Positions 20,301 to 28,908 of a stretch of 64,000 nucleotides of DNA are shown piece after piece. The translations under genes were made by a program, and so were the position numbers. A model generated the notes under the pieces. The model worked only from the letters and a program-made list of their open reading frames with translations, was not told where the DNA came from and did not search any database. The stretch is from NCBI RefSeq assembly GCF_000015765.1, contig NC_008942.1, forward strand, positions 1,740,963 to 1,804,962, read 5' to 3'. This stretch comes from Methanocorpusculum labreanum Z. GTDB taxonomy: Archaea; Halobacteriota; Methanomicrobia; Methanomicrobiales; Methanocorpusculaceae. The number at the start of each line of letters is the position of its first letter. Position 1 is the stretch's first letter.

Positions 20301-22672
20301 TCTTCAGTCACGCCGATATGTACTACTCTCTGGATGAATCCTACTGGCACTACAACAGCGGCCGGGCATCTGCAGGAGGCATCTCAGCACAGATGGTGGA
20401 TGTAATCAAGATCATTCCAAAAGCAGACAGCTGGACGATTAACCTTAACGGCGCCATCAATGCGACCATAGACAAAGGCTACTTTGAGAGCGGCTTGACC
20501 TGCACATTCGCAAACGGAACGGTATCCGACCATCAGGCATACTATACCGACAGCAAAGGACGTGTCTGGGCAGGAATGCCTCTCTGGATCCTGACCGGAT
20601 TCGTCGATGACGAAAACTCACACACCGGTAATTCCTACAACAGAACCCTTGCATTAAAGGGGTACAACATCACTGTGGTGTCTGATGACGGCTCAGAAGT
20701 TATCATCGACAGCCGCGATGCATATATGAGCAACAATTATATTGTTGCAAATACGCTGAACGGTTCTATCCTCGAAGAAGATGACGGCTGGCCTTTAAGA
20801 CTCGTCGGTGCAAACGTGACCGGAGATATGCAGATTAAGGGAATTGAAGCAATTAACCTTGACCTGCAGCCTGTTGCCGAGAAAGAACTTGAGTATAATG
20901 ACACGGTAGTTTTGAGAAACACTACGCTCTCTCTGGACGTCGGCGGTACGAAGTACGATGTCGCAAGCAACACAGTACTCGGCGTCATCCTCGAAGCAGG
21001 ACTCGAGCCGGTAATCGGAACAAAGAAGTGGGATATTGCAGGAATTCTGCTGTTCGACGGACTTACCGGATATGAAAGCGGTGACACCGCTGAATGGACA
21101 ATCATGGTGAACAACGAAACGACGATCGACGGATATAATGATGCAACGAAGAATGTAGCAGTCAATATCTACGAGGTCAAACCGGGAGATGTGATCACTG
21201 GTAAATTCCTCGGAAATGACGGAGTCACCGTCAGCCAGGAGTTTGTAATAACCGTGACAGATTCCGGACTTGATTACGATCAGACTGTCGTTTTAAGAGA
21301 CACAACGCTCTCACTGGACGTAAGCGGAACGACGTATGATGTCACAAGCAACACAGTGCTCGGTGTCATACTCGAAGCAGGACTGGAGCCGGTAATCGGG
21401 ACAAAGAAGTGGGATATTGCAGGAATTCTGCTGTTCGACGGACTCACCGGATATGAAAGCGGTGACACTGCTGAATGGACAATCATGGTGAACAACGAAA
21501 CGACGATCGACGGATATAATGATGCAACGAAGAATGTAGCAGTCAATATCTACGAGGTCAAACCGGGAGATGTGATCACCGGAACGTTTAGCGACACGAC
21601 CACCGGCAATGTCATTCAGGAATTCACCATCACCGTAACAAAACCCGATGTATTAACCATCAGCGGTCCATCTACCCTGATTTCCGGAATTGAAGGTACC
21701 TATTCATTAGAATGTGAAAATGCAGCACGTATCACGGTAAACTTTGGTGACGGAACTGTTACAACGTATACCGCGACTGACGGGGCTGTTGTTGTAAAGC
21801 ACACCTATACGACAAATGCCAAACAACCCTACACGATTTCGGCAGCTGCATATAACAGCGCCGGAACATTGCTGAAAAACGCTGAATATTCAGTTACGGT
21901 AGAACACGCAAAATTAAAGCCTGCTGACCCGGTTGTAACCAACGGTACAAAAGTAATTACACAAACTACCGGAAATGCAACGCAGATCTCCGGCATCACC
22001 GTTGATGAGTCGGATCTCATCTCCCCTGGAGCGGTTCCTGCGATCCTTGTCGTAGACAACTCATCCTCCGTACCTGCGAACGGGGATTACGGACAGTTGC
22101 CTGAAAATGCCGGTCTTCTTGCAGTACTGAATATCAGTCTGACCAATATTACCAACCCGGACAATCTCAACTACACGGCAACCTTCCAGGTATTCCTTGA
22201 CAAAACAGCAGTAAATCAGCTTACAGGCAACGATCCAACGAAGATCACTGCCTACAGAAACACACTGATCGATGGTGCCTGGGTTCAGGTTCCTCTGAAG
22301 ACATCATATAATCAGACCGCAGACACCGCAACGGAATATGCCTATGATGTAGAAACACCAGGATTCTCATACTTCACCTTTGCAGCAGTTGCCGCATCAA
22401 GTCCTGTCTCTTCGACAAACCCTCCATCAAGCGGAGGAGACACTGAAGCCAGCGGAGGTTCGTCTGTAACATCAACAACTACGGTAACGCCGACCTCGAT
22501 TCCGACAACTGCATCACCAACACAGACGCAATCAACGCCGACACAAACACAAACCTCGACTCCGACCTCAGTTCCGACAACTGCATCACCAACACAGACG
22601 CAATCACCTGTGCCTTTTGCAGGACTGCTCGCGGGACTGGGAATTGGAGCATTGATTCTCAGGAGAAAATAA
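14354..22672 (+). CDS. Giant modular surface protein (PGF-pre-PGF type)
   Basis: The protein has 2,772 aa and a signal peptide (about residues 15-35, ending VSA). Modules are repeated. Type A (WEVNG/DDGVFGNYDMF; about 36-236, 806-1012, 1829-2022). Type B, with WSGVPLRILTGMVDD and ending in a LNG...LRLVG-like strand, resembling molybdopterin-oxidoreductase-like extracellular domains (six copies from 518 to 2172). DUF4430-like modules (NLDSYDGHTHKSP) at about 266-495 and 1016-1363. Two nearly identical 127-aa repeats (2179-2431), a PKD-like domain, a PGF-pre-PGF domain ending TPGFSYFTFA, a Ser/Thr/Pro stalk and a C-terminal hydrophobic tail ending LILRRK. It is probably exported and anchored at the cell surface, with glycosylated T/P linkers; adhesion or cell-wall function is inference. 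Confidence 0.8.
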   Translation: MNKNTKKHAESNMQHAWKILLVLLCVGLFVGAVSAATTTSVEISRIAADGTTVLANETVTYEWIKENLPIAGDGITHYGHQGPVFEEASGYYGDPWDPQEIINTDDAGALRGTSVLDLASLVGEIPENSTVKIIASDGFSQTFSSGYLISPTTEMGPLVLVWEVNGVNVSAAGSSGDASDGMRVYFFADDGVFGNYDMFQTMPEGDWYNYSTIYPSTRGLSVRSVDRIKIYTEETEYNPTPTVTPTITPTVTPTVTPTPKPEYDLSGFDRVVTIDTSQITIPAAALGSSSTLKTDTTAGNNSVAAMVYNTFGSDVTFWKGGQTGNKFNLDTLLGKTHKSGGYWHLFVDSTEQSISSWATDLTVTSGQVVELVYESDTVGVENFTVRMEASEDPMYIYDNVVDIGKTGTFTETINDVQYQIPWYSPAGVLKSLDFDTEYLVRQNGNIYFNSFTDLQTGIVYADDYINVYNAADLSATLPADAEILPGDVIYIQFGGNKYTIEGSTAVIRAEIYAPGKTATWPLYLNGAVDIPLDKDYFEADASTHARVTYTDGNGDVWSGVPLRILTGMVDDIEANGVSHYTFNATRAAAGYTITFTNGDGTTASVNADVLPATRNSDMTYTDAYLIADTLNGVKTALTFVGSAVPAKLTDVRTINMDVSAFEPVEENWSIDLFGNINGTLADTFLYEAVDSGCAPTHNITYTDTNGDVYFGMGMSTFLGWVDDEHPHALASETLSGGVTITFANSAGDSTTIDSDIFKDDTKKAIIAIYKNGEKITPTFIGEVVGLTDRISGVSTITFTNYRAPPEIEGLTIIKKTADGTIINQTYISWQEMRDTFPVIGDGTYNYSIQGPIMPDYIGEYGNWDEDEQFPPCGTADDPRFKVNDQVKGTAIINLTDLVGGMSEGDQLKITASDGKSETFVDGYRYIYNPDARMGTMFLAWSDDGIDGPTGYDILFRLFMTSDDNIFSLWDMHESMAEEDWGFYAGLYPTPADFSVYKINKLEIIVSETDVTYEYTADTGQVEIPASVISGSDVPKTVANNSLIGAVYNTLDGAELFYKVGQTATYFNLNSYDGHIHKSPGKWYAYINDAEVTESEWDKVTVTGGETVRLLYDDSTNGKTYNYSIKITAPNLIAAVIKGNVTIPADQITAGVSKEVDNASVIGVLYNTLPGVLFYYGGDTTTYFNIESYDGNTHKIPTKNDKWYLSVNGVTLGKTEPDWSLITVEDGDVVSLMFDNQTAGTVSYFNMTVETVPVGTILPITDGDVIVPAADISGSDIDVNVPGSSLIGVLSGIDGIGFFKGGNQGAYFNLDSYDGHTHKSPTKNDKWYVYIDGVEVTESNWTNVTVYDDQVIRLFFDEASTGNSYEYLFTTKGGTTAGWSVKLINGETETILSQSEFETLATKYTAYPCTDENGVWNGVPLYVLAGIVDDDDASSFNEVLAGIGYSIRVTDSQATPYSTNFDSAVIANDNSIIVANTLNGDPIPELTTAGKPCAPLQMKGVSAGQLIGNIGTIELIDVPEDGNLLFLSGKMQRYLTQEQYDGSNHHFVTYGDYEGMPLYTLVATIDDVEAGIPGTYSGSHFTLNTSIISTSPYTILITSTDGQTREIPSSEIASGKTGALNYIIAQKADGSLVLTGNSVSTIFENVKSIELKGDAYQGDDWYILLDGPEFGVYLSKAEIEEAVGCEWHYKTFTDPYTGEVWSGMTLASLVGYVDDTTMPVGSNHGGSFNLQLAENGYTIILTAADGYSAEVDSKDLANNKNGYIIANKVDGEDLFKSDNLKENKYPLRLVGSGTYLDTGDANTSKFTSIAVGGLVKIELKEFAPETESPKLTIEKYDTAGNIIASEEVLWSDIWADPATYPVIGDGVTVYAFQGLVMEEEGEKIGQGVGWDLDEKYLTGNYKVSNAVKGTAVQNLTDLVGGMNTTDEIKFICSLDGWTTTLNYTNIYTPTVRQGTAFLAWYADGKTIPEYSQGPRLYFTSDDNVFSHADMYYSLDESYWHYNSGRASAGGISAQMVDVIKIIPKADSWTINLNGAINATIDKGYFESGLTCTFANGTVSDHQAYYTDSKGRVWAGMPLWILTGFVDDENSHTGNSYNRTLALKGYNITVVSDDGSEVIIDSRDAYMSNNYIVANTLNGSILEEDDGWPLRLVGANVTGDMQIKGIEAINLDLQPVAEKELEYNDTVVLRNTTLSLDVGGTKYDVASNTVLGVILEAGLEPVIGTKKWDIAGILLFDGLTGYESGDTAEWTIMVNNETTIDGYNDATKNVAVNIYEVKPGDVITGKFLGNDGVTVSQEFVITVTDSGLDYDQTVVLRDTTLSLDVSGTTYDVTSNTVLGVILEAGLEPVIGTKKWDIAGILLFDGLTGYESGDTAEWTIMVNNETTIDGYNDATKNVAVNIYEVKPGDVITGTFSDTTTGNVIQEFTITVTKPDVLTISGPSTLISGIEGTYSLECENAARITVNFGDGTVTTYTATDGAVVVKHTYTTNAKQPYTISAAAYNSAGTLLKNAEYSVTVEHAKLKPADPVVTNGTKVITQTTGNATQISGITVDESDLISPGAVPAILVVDNSSSVPANGDYGQLPENAGLLAVLNISLTNITNPDNLNYTATFQVFLDKTAVNQLTGNDPTKITAYRNTLIDGAWVQVPLKTSYNQTADTATEYAYDVETPGFSYFTFAAVAASSPVSSTNPPSSGGDTEASGGSSVTSTTTVTPTSIPTTASPTQTQSTPTQTQTSTPTSVPTTASPTQTQSPVPFAGLLAGLGIGALILRRK
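20890..21585 (+). repeat. Tandem 381-bp coding repeats inside the giant gene
   Basis: Two copies with a period of exactly 381 bp (127 codons) run from about 20890 and 21271. They are nearly identical over about 310 bp; for example GACGATCGAC occurs at 21121 and 21502. Differences are mainly silent, which indicates a recent duplication and possible copy-number change between strains. Confidence 0.85.
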
Positions 22673-22781
22673 CATTTTTTTCTCATTTTCTTTAACTTTC
22701 ATTTTTCAGGAAAAACAGCATGTTTGTTAACTTAATCTAATATACATGGCTAACATTTCTTATTTATCTCGCGGGAGACAA

Positions 22782-22802
22782 ATGATACATGCTTGTGTAT
22801 GA
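22782..22802 (+). other. Six-codon upstream reading frame overlapping the next start
   Basis: ATG at 22782 follows GGGAGA by four bases and encodes MIHACV before TGA at 22800-22802. This stop overlaps the ATG (22799) of the surface-protein gene in an ATGA arrangement. The only good ribosome binding site in this leader belongs to the mini-ORF, so translation of the large protein may depend on re-initiation. Confidence 0.4.
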
Positions 22803-25696
22803 AGACACGCGACGTGCGCTCTTCTCCTATAATAAAATTCATAGAAAGTGGTATTTTGATTAAGTCAAATAGAACAAATTATCAAGTACGGTCATCTGCT
22901 TACCCTATTTATAGATGGGTTCTCCTTTTGCTGTGTGTCGGACTGCTCGTTGGAACGGTCAGCGCGGATACTACGACTTCGGTCGAGATCTCAAGGATCG
23001 CTGCCGACGGAACAACCGTTCTCGCAAACGAGACAGTGACATACGAATGGATGAAGGATAATCTTCCGATCGCCGGTGACGGAATAACGCATTACGGTCA
23101 CCAAGGACCGGTGTTTGAGGAAGCCTCCGGCTACTACGACGATCCCTGGGACCCGCAGGAGATCATCAACACCGACGATGCGGGTGCTCTGCGAGGGACG
23201 TCCGTTCTTGATCTTGCCTCTCTTGTGGGCGGAATTCCCGAAAACAGCACCGTTAAAATCATTGCAACCGATGGGCTTTCCCGAACATTCAGTTCCGGTT
23301 ATCTCATCTCCCCAACAACCAAAATGGGACCGTTAGTCCTTGTCTGGGAAGTGAACGGCGTAAACGTTTCAGCAGCAGGAAGCAGCGGCGATGCATCAGA
23401 CGGGATGAGGATCTACTTCTTCGCCGATGACGGTGTCTTTGGGAACTATGATATGTTCCAGACCATGCCGGAAAGCGATCGGTACAACTACTCGAGTATC
23501 TATCCTTCAACACGCGGCCTGTCGGTACGATCGGTTGACAGAATTATGATATACACCGAGGAAACGGCGTATACTCCATCAGAACCTGCTGCCCTGATCA
23601 TATCCGGACCAAAGATTCTCACCTCGGACGTGGAGGGGACATACACCTTTCAGCATCCCAATGCATCGCATATCAACGTAAACTTTGGAGACGGAACGAC
23701 CATCGTGTATACCGCTGTTGGTGGAAACGTAACGGCGTACCATGCATTCAGCGCAGACGAGCAGACGGGATTTGTCATTCGGGGATCTGTTCTCAACAGC
23801 GAAGGAACGGTCATAACAACAGAGAGTTTTCCAGTAACAGTACACCCGGAAAAATCCCTTCCCGTAAGCCCTGTCATGAACGATACCTCGATAGGTATTA
23901 CATCCGGTGGGAATGCAACCGAGATCAGACAGATAATCATTGACCTCTCGGATATTGAAACGGGCAGTATTCCGATAATCCTTGCCGAAGATACATCTCA
24001 GACTGCGTCCGGCGATCCAACATACGCCACTCTCCCGCAAAATAATGGAATACTGTCGGTTCTGCGTATCAACCTCACCAATGCCGCCAACCCCGACGAT
24101 CTTAATTATACGGCGGTCTTCCAGATACTGCTGAATAAAACGGCAGTAAATTCTTTAACAGGCAGCGATCCAACCAGGGTTGCAGCATACAGAAACACGC
24201 AAAATGATTTGGGATGGGTACAGGTTCCTCTGAAAACAGAATATAATCAGACTGCAGACACCGTATTGGAATACGCCTATGATGTGGAAACACCGGGATT
24301 TTCATACTTCACCTTTGCAGCCGAGGCTACGTCAAGTCCCATTTATTCGATACCTTCAACACCCAATCCCACGCCAACCATCGTTCCTACGCTGACGCGT
24401 ACCCCCACACCAACTCCCACCATTTCAGTAACGGCGTTAGAAGTAAACCTCTACGCTTCAGACAAATCAACACTTCTTCAAACAAAAAAGTACACTCTTG
24501 AAGAGATCATTTCTCTTGGAAATATCGGGGACGGGGTAACCCATATTTATCTCCAGGGTCCTGTATTTGCAGGTGACGAGGATGAATCCAAATACTGGGA
24601 TCCTTCGGAATCGATCAATGTTCTGGAAAAAGATATGGGAGCCGTCCGTGGAACAACGATTAAAATGCTTGCAGCACCAGTCGGAGGAATCCCCGAAGGA
24701 AGTTCAGTACAGATTGTATCGACGGACGGATGGCGCAAGACATTTTCGTCCAGTTACATCATAAACCCGCCGTCCAGAATGGGGCCGATGTTTCTTGCAT
24801 GGGAAAAGAACGGGATCAAAGTCTCAGAAGGGTATGACGAAGGGATGCGTCTTCTCTGGTGGCCTGACACCTCGGTAAATCCCTGGGGAAATAACATCTT
24901 CGGTGTTGCGGACATGAAAGAAACGATGTACGAATCTGAATGGTATTATTATCAGGGAAAATATCCAACAACGACCGGAATCTCCGGACAGAAGGTAAAC
25001 AAGATCAACATCTACATCGGCGGTCAGATCACGCCGACCCGTACTCCAACACCAACGCCAACCCCGACACCTACCCAGAATATAAGCAAAGGTGTGATTA
25101 ATGCGAGCGGGATATTCACCACAAACACAACAACGGGTATCACGACCATCACGTTTCCACAGAATACCACCGGAAACGTAACGATTCAAATTGGATCAAT
25201 CGGCGATGTTGAACTTCCGAAGAATCTTGGCAGCTACTACGGGATATATGATGTACATACCCCGGAAAACGCCGGCAGAATTGAAATCTGTTTCGCGGTA
25301 CCGCTAACCGACATTCCCTCGAACAAAACAACCGAAGACATTATTGTTCTGCATTATAAAAATGAAACCTGGTATCAGCTGCATGTTGAGAATCTGACGG
25401 TAAATCAGGGGATGATTACCTTCTCGGTAAAGACAAACAGTACATCTCCTTTCGTGATCGCCTACCGTACTGAGGGTCTTTCCTTCCCGTTCGAGGAGGA
25501 AGAGGAGATAACGCCCACATCAACTACCACAACGATCCCAACAGAGCAAACCGGGAAAAAAACAGAAACACTTTCAACAAATACTCCGGCAGAGACAAAC
25601 ACACCAGTGAGTTCACCCCTTGACTTTTCATTCATAGGAATGATTATCGGACTCATAATCACCGCAGGAATCATTGCAGTGATTCTAAAGAAATAA
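22799..25696 (+). CDS. Modular surface protein, paralogue of the giant protein
   Basis: The protein has 965 aa. After an unusual charged N-terminus of about 40 residues comes a hydrophobic signal segment (VLLLLCVGLLVGTVSA). Next are a type A module (about 58-259), almost identical in DNA to that of the giant neighbour, a PKD-like domain (261-354), a PGF-pre-PGF-like domain ending TPGFSYFTFA, and a T/P linker. A second, diverged type A module (545-741), another T/P linker, a second beta domain and a final membrane helix (IGMIIGLIITAGIIAVILKK) complete it. It is probably an anchored envelope protein. CTAATATACAT near 22736 is a TATA candidate. The start is uncertain because no direct ribosome binding site is present. 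Confidence 0.78.
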   Translation: MKTRDVRSSPIIKFIESGILIKSNRTNYQVRSSAYPIYRWVLLLLCVGLLVGTVSADTTTSVEISRIAADGTTVLANETVTYEWMKDNLPIAGDGITHYGHQGPVFEEASGYYDDPWDPQEIINTDDAGALRGTSVLDLASLVGGIPENSTVKIIATDGLSRTFSSGYLISPTTKMGPLVLVWEVNGVNVSAAGSSGDASDGMRIYFFADDGVFGNYDMFQTMPESDRYNYSSIYPSTRGLSVRSVDRIMIYTEETAYTPSEPAALIISGPKILTSDVEGTYTFQHPNASHINVNFGDGTTIVYTAVGGNVTAYHAFSADEQTGFVIRGSVLNSEGTVITTESFPVTVHPEKSLPVSPVMNDTSIGITSGGNATEIRQIIIDLSDIETGSIPIILAEDTSQTASGDPTYATLPQNNGILSVLRINLTNAANPDDLNYTAVFQILLNKTAVNSLTGSDPTRVAAYRNTQNDLGWVQVPLKTEYNQTADTVLEYAYDVETPGFSYFTFAAEATSSPIYSIPSTPNPTPTIVPTLTRTPTPTPTISVTALEVNLYASDKSTLLQTKKYTLEEIISLGNIGDGVTHIYLQGPVFAGDEDESKYWDPSESINVLEKDMGAVRGTTIKMLAAPVGGIPEGSSVQIVSTDGWRKTFSSSYIINPPSRMGPMFLAWEKNGIKVSEGYDEGMRLLWWPDTSVNPWGNNIFGVADMKETMYESEWYYYQGKYPTTTGISGQKVNKINIYIGGQITPTRTPTPTPTPTPTQNISKGVINASGIFTTNTTTGITTITFPQNTTGNVTIQIGSIGDVELPKNLGSYYGIYDVHTPENAGRIEICFAVPLTDIPSNKTTEDIIVLHYKNETWYQLHVENLTVNQGMITFSVKTNSTSPFVIAYRTEGLSFPFEEEEEITPTSTTTTIPTEQTGKKTETLSTNTPAETNTPVSSPLDFSFIGMIIGLIITAGIIAVILKK

Positions 25697-25787
25697 TACT
25701 GACAGCTCCCCTCTATTTTTCATCCGGGAAACACGTCTCTGACGACACCTAACGGAAGTAAATCAGAAAAAAAGTGATGATATATTC

Positions 25788-26567
25788 TTATTCCACGATT
25801 GAGATACAGGTATCGCGTTTCGCTTCGTCAACGTATACCAGTTTCAGCTCAATACTATAGAGCTTTGAAAGAAGAGCGTCCGACAAAATATCCTGGGTTT
25901 TTCCAAAGGTAAAATGACCATTATGATCCAGAATCCCAACCATGTCCTGCAGCATGATCACATGATCCGGCATATGCGTTGTCAGAATAACAGCATACCC
26001 GGAATCGGCGAGTTTTCGAATCAGCTTGGTCATACGGATCTGATTTCCGTAATCCAGATGGGCGGTCGGCTCATCCAGAAGAATGACATCCGGCTGCTGG
26101 GCAAGGACCCGTGCAATCGTCACCATCTGCCGTTCGCCCCCGCTGATCTCGGTGTAAGGCTTGTCGATCAGATGAGATATCCCGATCTGGCGCAGGGCTT
26201 CCTCTGCGATAGAGTAGTCTTCTTCACGAGGCGTCTGCAAAACGCCGATATACGGCGTTCTTCCCATGACCACAAAATCAAGGACCGAATAGGCATATGC
26301 GGGATTATGAACCTGAGGAACATAGCCGATGTATTTTGCGACCTCCTGCTGACGCATCTCCTTCATATTCCGCCCGTCGATGAAGATATCACCAGTAATC
26401 GGCCGGTACAGATTCGCCATGCAGTTCAGTAAGGTACTTTTTCCTGCACCGTTCGTTCCAAGAATGGAGATGATCTCTCCCTTGTCGAGACCAAAGGAGA
26501 CATCGGAAAAGATCATCCGTTCCTGTTTCGGATAATGAAAGCCAAGATGGCATAATTCCAGCTTCAT
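25788..26567 (-). CDS. ABC transporter ATPase, FecE/BtuD type
   Basis: The 259-aa nucleotide-binding protein has Walker A GTNGAGKST near residue 37, a Q-loop (YVPQVHNP), the signature SGGERQM near 137 and Walker B VILLDEPTAHLD. It powers the importer whose permease is the next upstream gene; the ATG at 26567 overlaps the permease stop by four bases. A long in-frame extension upstream only re-reads the permease gene and is not used. The family imports iron-siderophore, haem or cobalamin. Confidence 0.9.
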   Translation of the reverse strand: MKLELCHLGFHYPKQERMIFSDVSFGLDKGEIISILGTNGAGKSTLLNCMANLYRPITGDIFIDGRNMKEMRQQEVAKYIGYVPQVHNPAYAYSVLDFVVMGRTPYIGVLQTPREEDYSIAEEALRQIGISHLIDKPYTEISGGERQMVTIARVLAQQPDVILLDEPTAHLDYGNQIRMTKLIRKLADSGYAVILTTHMPDHVIMLQDMVGILDHNGHFTFGKTQDILSDALLSKLYSIELKLVYVDEAKRDTCISIVE

Positions 26568-27616
26568 GTGATGGACATCCTCTGCCGTATAAGCAGATAG
26601 AAATAAAACGGTGCTCCGATAAGTCCGGTGATAATGCTGAGAGGCAGTTCGGCGCTGGTCAGAGAACGGGCAGTGATATCGATGAGAATCATGAATATCG
26701 CTCCAAGAACCACGGCAACCGGCAAAAGCTTCCTGTTGTCGGGTCCAACAAGCATTCTTCCAAGGTGAGGGATCACAAGACCTACCCACCCGATCGTTCC
26801 TGCAAGGCAGACGGCACTTGCCGTTAAAAGCGTTGCACAAACGATGATAACGCCGCGAACTTTGCGGACGTCAACGCCCAAAGTCTTTGCTTCATCCTCG
26901 CCAAGAGACAAAACATTGAGACGATATCTGAAGAGAAGAAGGATGAAACCCGCCACAAGCATACAGGGAGCCACATAATACAGATCGATCATATCGACAT
27001 TCGCCAATGAACCCATCGCCCAGTAAACCATTTCTGCAAGGGCAGTATCCGCATCGGCGACGTACCTGATGATTCCCATGATCGAGGACATCAGACCGCC
27101 GACGATCACACCGGATAAAACAAGCATAAGCGTGGAACTGTTATGCATCAGACGGGGGATGGCAACCGTTATCGACACGGCGACAAGACCGCCTATAAAT
27201 GCCCATATCTGAATGATAACCGGACCAAGACTGTAAAGTATAGCTAAGGATGCTCCGATACAGGCTCCTGACGAAACACCCAGAAGATCGGGAGATACCA
27301 GAGGATTTTTGAACATACTCTGGTATGCGGCCCCGGAAAGTGCAAGACCGCCGCCTATGAGGACCGCTGCGATGGTTCGCGGGAGACGGAGATTGAAAAT
27401 GACCGCCGCCATCGTCTGGGTCCATGTCGGCTGGATCGGAAAGATCTGGGCCAGAAGAATTGCAACAGTATCGAAAATGGGGATGTTGTATCTGCCAACG
27501 GCAAGCGATACGAAAAATATTCCAACAGCCATTATGACCAGACCGATGAAGATCATCCGGTATTTTGCGTTGGATATTATTCTGCCGCTCAGATTTCCGG
27601 CAATATCATTTCCCAT
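26564..27616 (-). CDS. ABC transporter permease, FecCD family
   Basis: This 350-aa membrane protein has about ten spans. It contains the family blocks LRLPRTIAAVLIGGGLALSGAAYQS, NPLVSPDLLGVSSGA and GTIGWVGLVIPHLGRMLVGPDNR, the last being the ATPase contact region. It forms the channel of an iron-complex or cobalamin importer with the ATPase and binding protein on either side. It starts 9 bp after the binding-protein stop, so the three form one operon. Confidence 0.92.
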   Translation of the reverse strand: MGNDIAGNLSGRIISNAKYRMIFIGLVIMAVGIFFVSLAVGRYNIPIFDTVAILLAQIFPIQPTWTQTMAAVIFNLRLPRTIAAVLIGGGLALSGAAYQSMFKNPLVSPDLLGVSSGACIGASLAILYSLGPVIIQIWAFIGGLVAVSITVAIPRLMHNSSTLMLVLSGVIVGGLMSSIMGIIRYVADADTALAEMVYWAMGSLANVDMIDLYYVAPCMLVAGFILLLFRYRLNVLSLGEDEAKTLGVDVRKVRGVIIVCATLLTASAVCLAGTIGWVGLVIPHLGRMLVGPDNRKLLPVAVVLGAIFMILIDITARSLTSAELPLSIITGLIGAPFYFYLLIRQRMSIT

Positions 27617-27625
27617 TATCTATTC

Positions 27626-28681
27626 TCACGTATACGTTTCGCCGTTCGGTCCGTAACCGTTGATCATGTTCTGAGCTTCTTCTTTTGTTAGATCAATGCC
27701 AACAAATTCTTTGTAGAAGTCCTGAACTTCAGATACCATGTCAACCTGGAATAAATCGGGGTGGATCACCGATGCAGCGAAGAGAATCTGCAGAGCGCTT
27801 TCCATACCGAACCGCTCCCAGGGGAAAAGACCGTTTGGATTCGTATAAACACGACCGTTTTTGACGGCGTTGATCTCTTTCCATTCCTCAGAAGCCATCA
27901 GTTCATCATAGAGTTCATGCTGAGCAGGGCCGCCGATAATAATGACATCAGGATTCAAGGCGAGTACTTCCTCTGCAGATGCCGTATTGCCGGTCAGATT
28001 AAGACGGGTTGATGCAAAAATGCCTCCTGCGGTCTCCGTCCAGTCCTCCATAATGGAGTTTGCAGAGAAGGTCGCATAAAGACCCTGATTCGACTGACCC
28101 TGGATGTAATAAACCACGGGTTTTTCATCTTCAGGGATGTCGCCGATTGCTGCCTGGACACGGGCTTTGTTCTCGTCCACAAGATCGGACCACTTTGCAG
28201 CTTTTTCAACATAGTCTCCGCCTAACGCTTCGCCAAGGATGCCGAATGCCTGTTTCATGGTGTCATAATCACTGAACATCAGACAGATAGCAGGAAGACC
28301 GGCTGCACGGAGTTTTTCGGCAGTTGCTTTCTGAGGCGTGATGATTAAGTCGGGAGAGAGAGCGAGAAGTTCCTCAACATTATCGGTTCCAACCGGTACA
28401 TCGACGATTGCCGGATACACCTTTTGGGACCAGTAGAGCGATTTGGTAAAGGATGTCGTTCCGATGAGTTTATCGCCCGCACCCATACAGAGCATAACGG
28501 AGTTGGATGCCGGCCATAAATTCACAACCGTGTTAATTTCTGCAGGAATGACAACCTCGGCACCGTTCATATCGGTAATGGTCCGATTTGAGGGAGATTG
28601 AGAGACATCGACACACCCTGCTGCTGAAATGGTAAGTATCAGAACCAGAGATACGAGAATTAATAGAAATTTTTTCATCAT
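27626..28681 (-). CDS. ABC transporter substrate-binding lipoprotein, FecB/BtuF type
   Basis: The 351-aa protein has a signal peptide and the lipobox ISAAGC, so it is tethered outside the membrane. The fold follows the helical-backbone class: RTITDMNGAEVVIP, then NVEELLALSPDLIITP and LALNPDVIIIGGP, ending with LFPWERFGMESALQILFAA. This class binds ferric siderophores, haem or corrinoids, and the ligand cannot be chosen from sequence. The first of two adjacent ATGs (28681) is used; no Shine-Dalgarno is visible. Confidence 0.88.
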   Translation of the reverse strand: MMKKFLLILVSLVLILTISAAGCVDVSQSPSNRTITDMNGAEVVIPAEINTVVNLWPASNSVMLCMGAGDKLIGTTSFTKSLYWSQKVYPAIVDVPVGTDNVEELLALSPDLIITPQKATAEKLRAAGLPAICLMFSDYDTMKQAFGILGEALGGDYVEKAAKWSDLVDENKARVQAAIGDIPEDEKPVVYYIQGQSNQGLYATFSANSIMEDWTETAGGIFASTRLNLTGNTASAEEVLALNPDVIIIGGPAQHELYDELMASEEWKEINAVKNGRVYTNPNGLFPWERFGMESALQILFAASVIHPDLFQVDMVSEVQDFYKEFVGIDLTKEEAQNMINGYGPNGETYT

Positions 28682-28908
28682 TTTATCTTTTTATGTTAAG
28701 TTTTGTGCCATAGATATAGTTAACTCATTTTAATAAAACTGTTAATTAAATAATATTAATTTTTTGCAGTCAATTTTGAAAAAAGTAACATATAATAATT
28801 AACAAAGCGCGGCATATTACATATTCCAATATTCCCACTATTCCCGCAAATTGCGATTTTCGAGGCAAAACTATTTTCAGCAGCGAAAAGAAAAAAAAGA
28901 GCGGGAAG
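28682..28908 (-). promoter_or_regulatory. A/T-rich promoter region of the ABC importer
   Basis: The 227 bp lie between the methyltransferase stop and the binding-protein start on the same strand. They contain several GTTAA/TTAAC half-sites (28720-28765) that could be metal-regulator sites; this is inference. No gene is seen. Confidence 0.3.
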
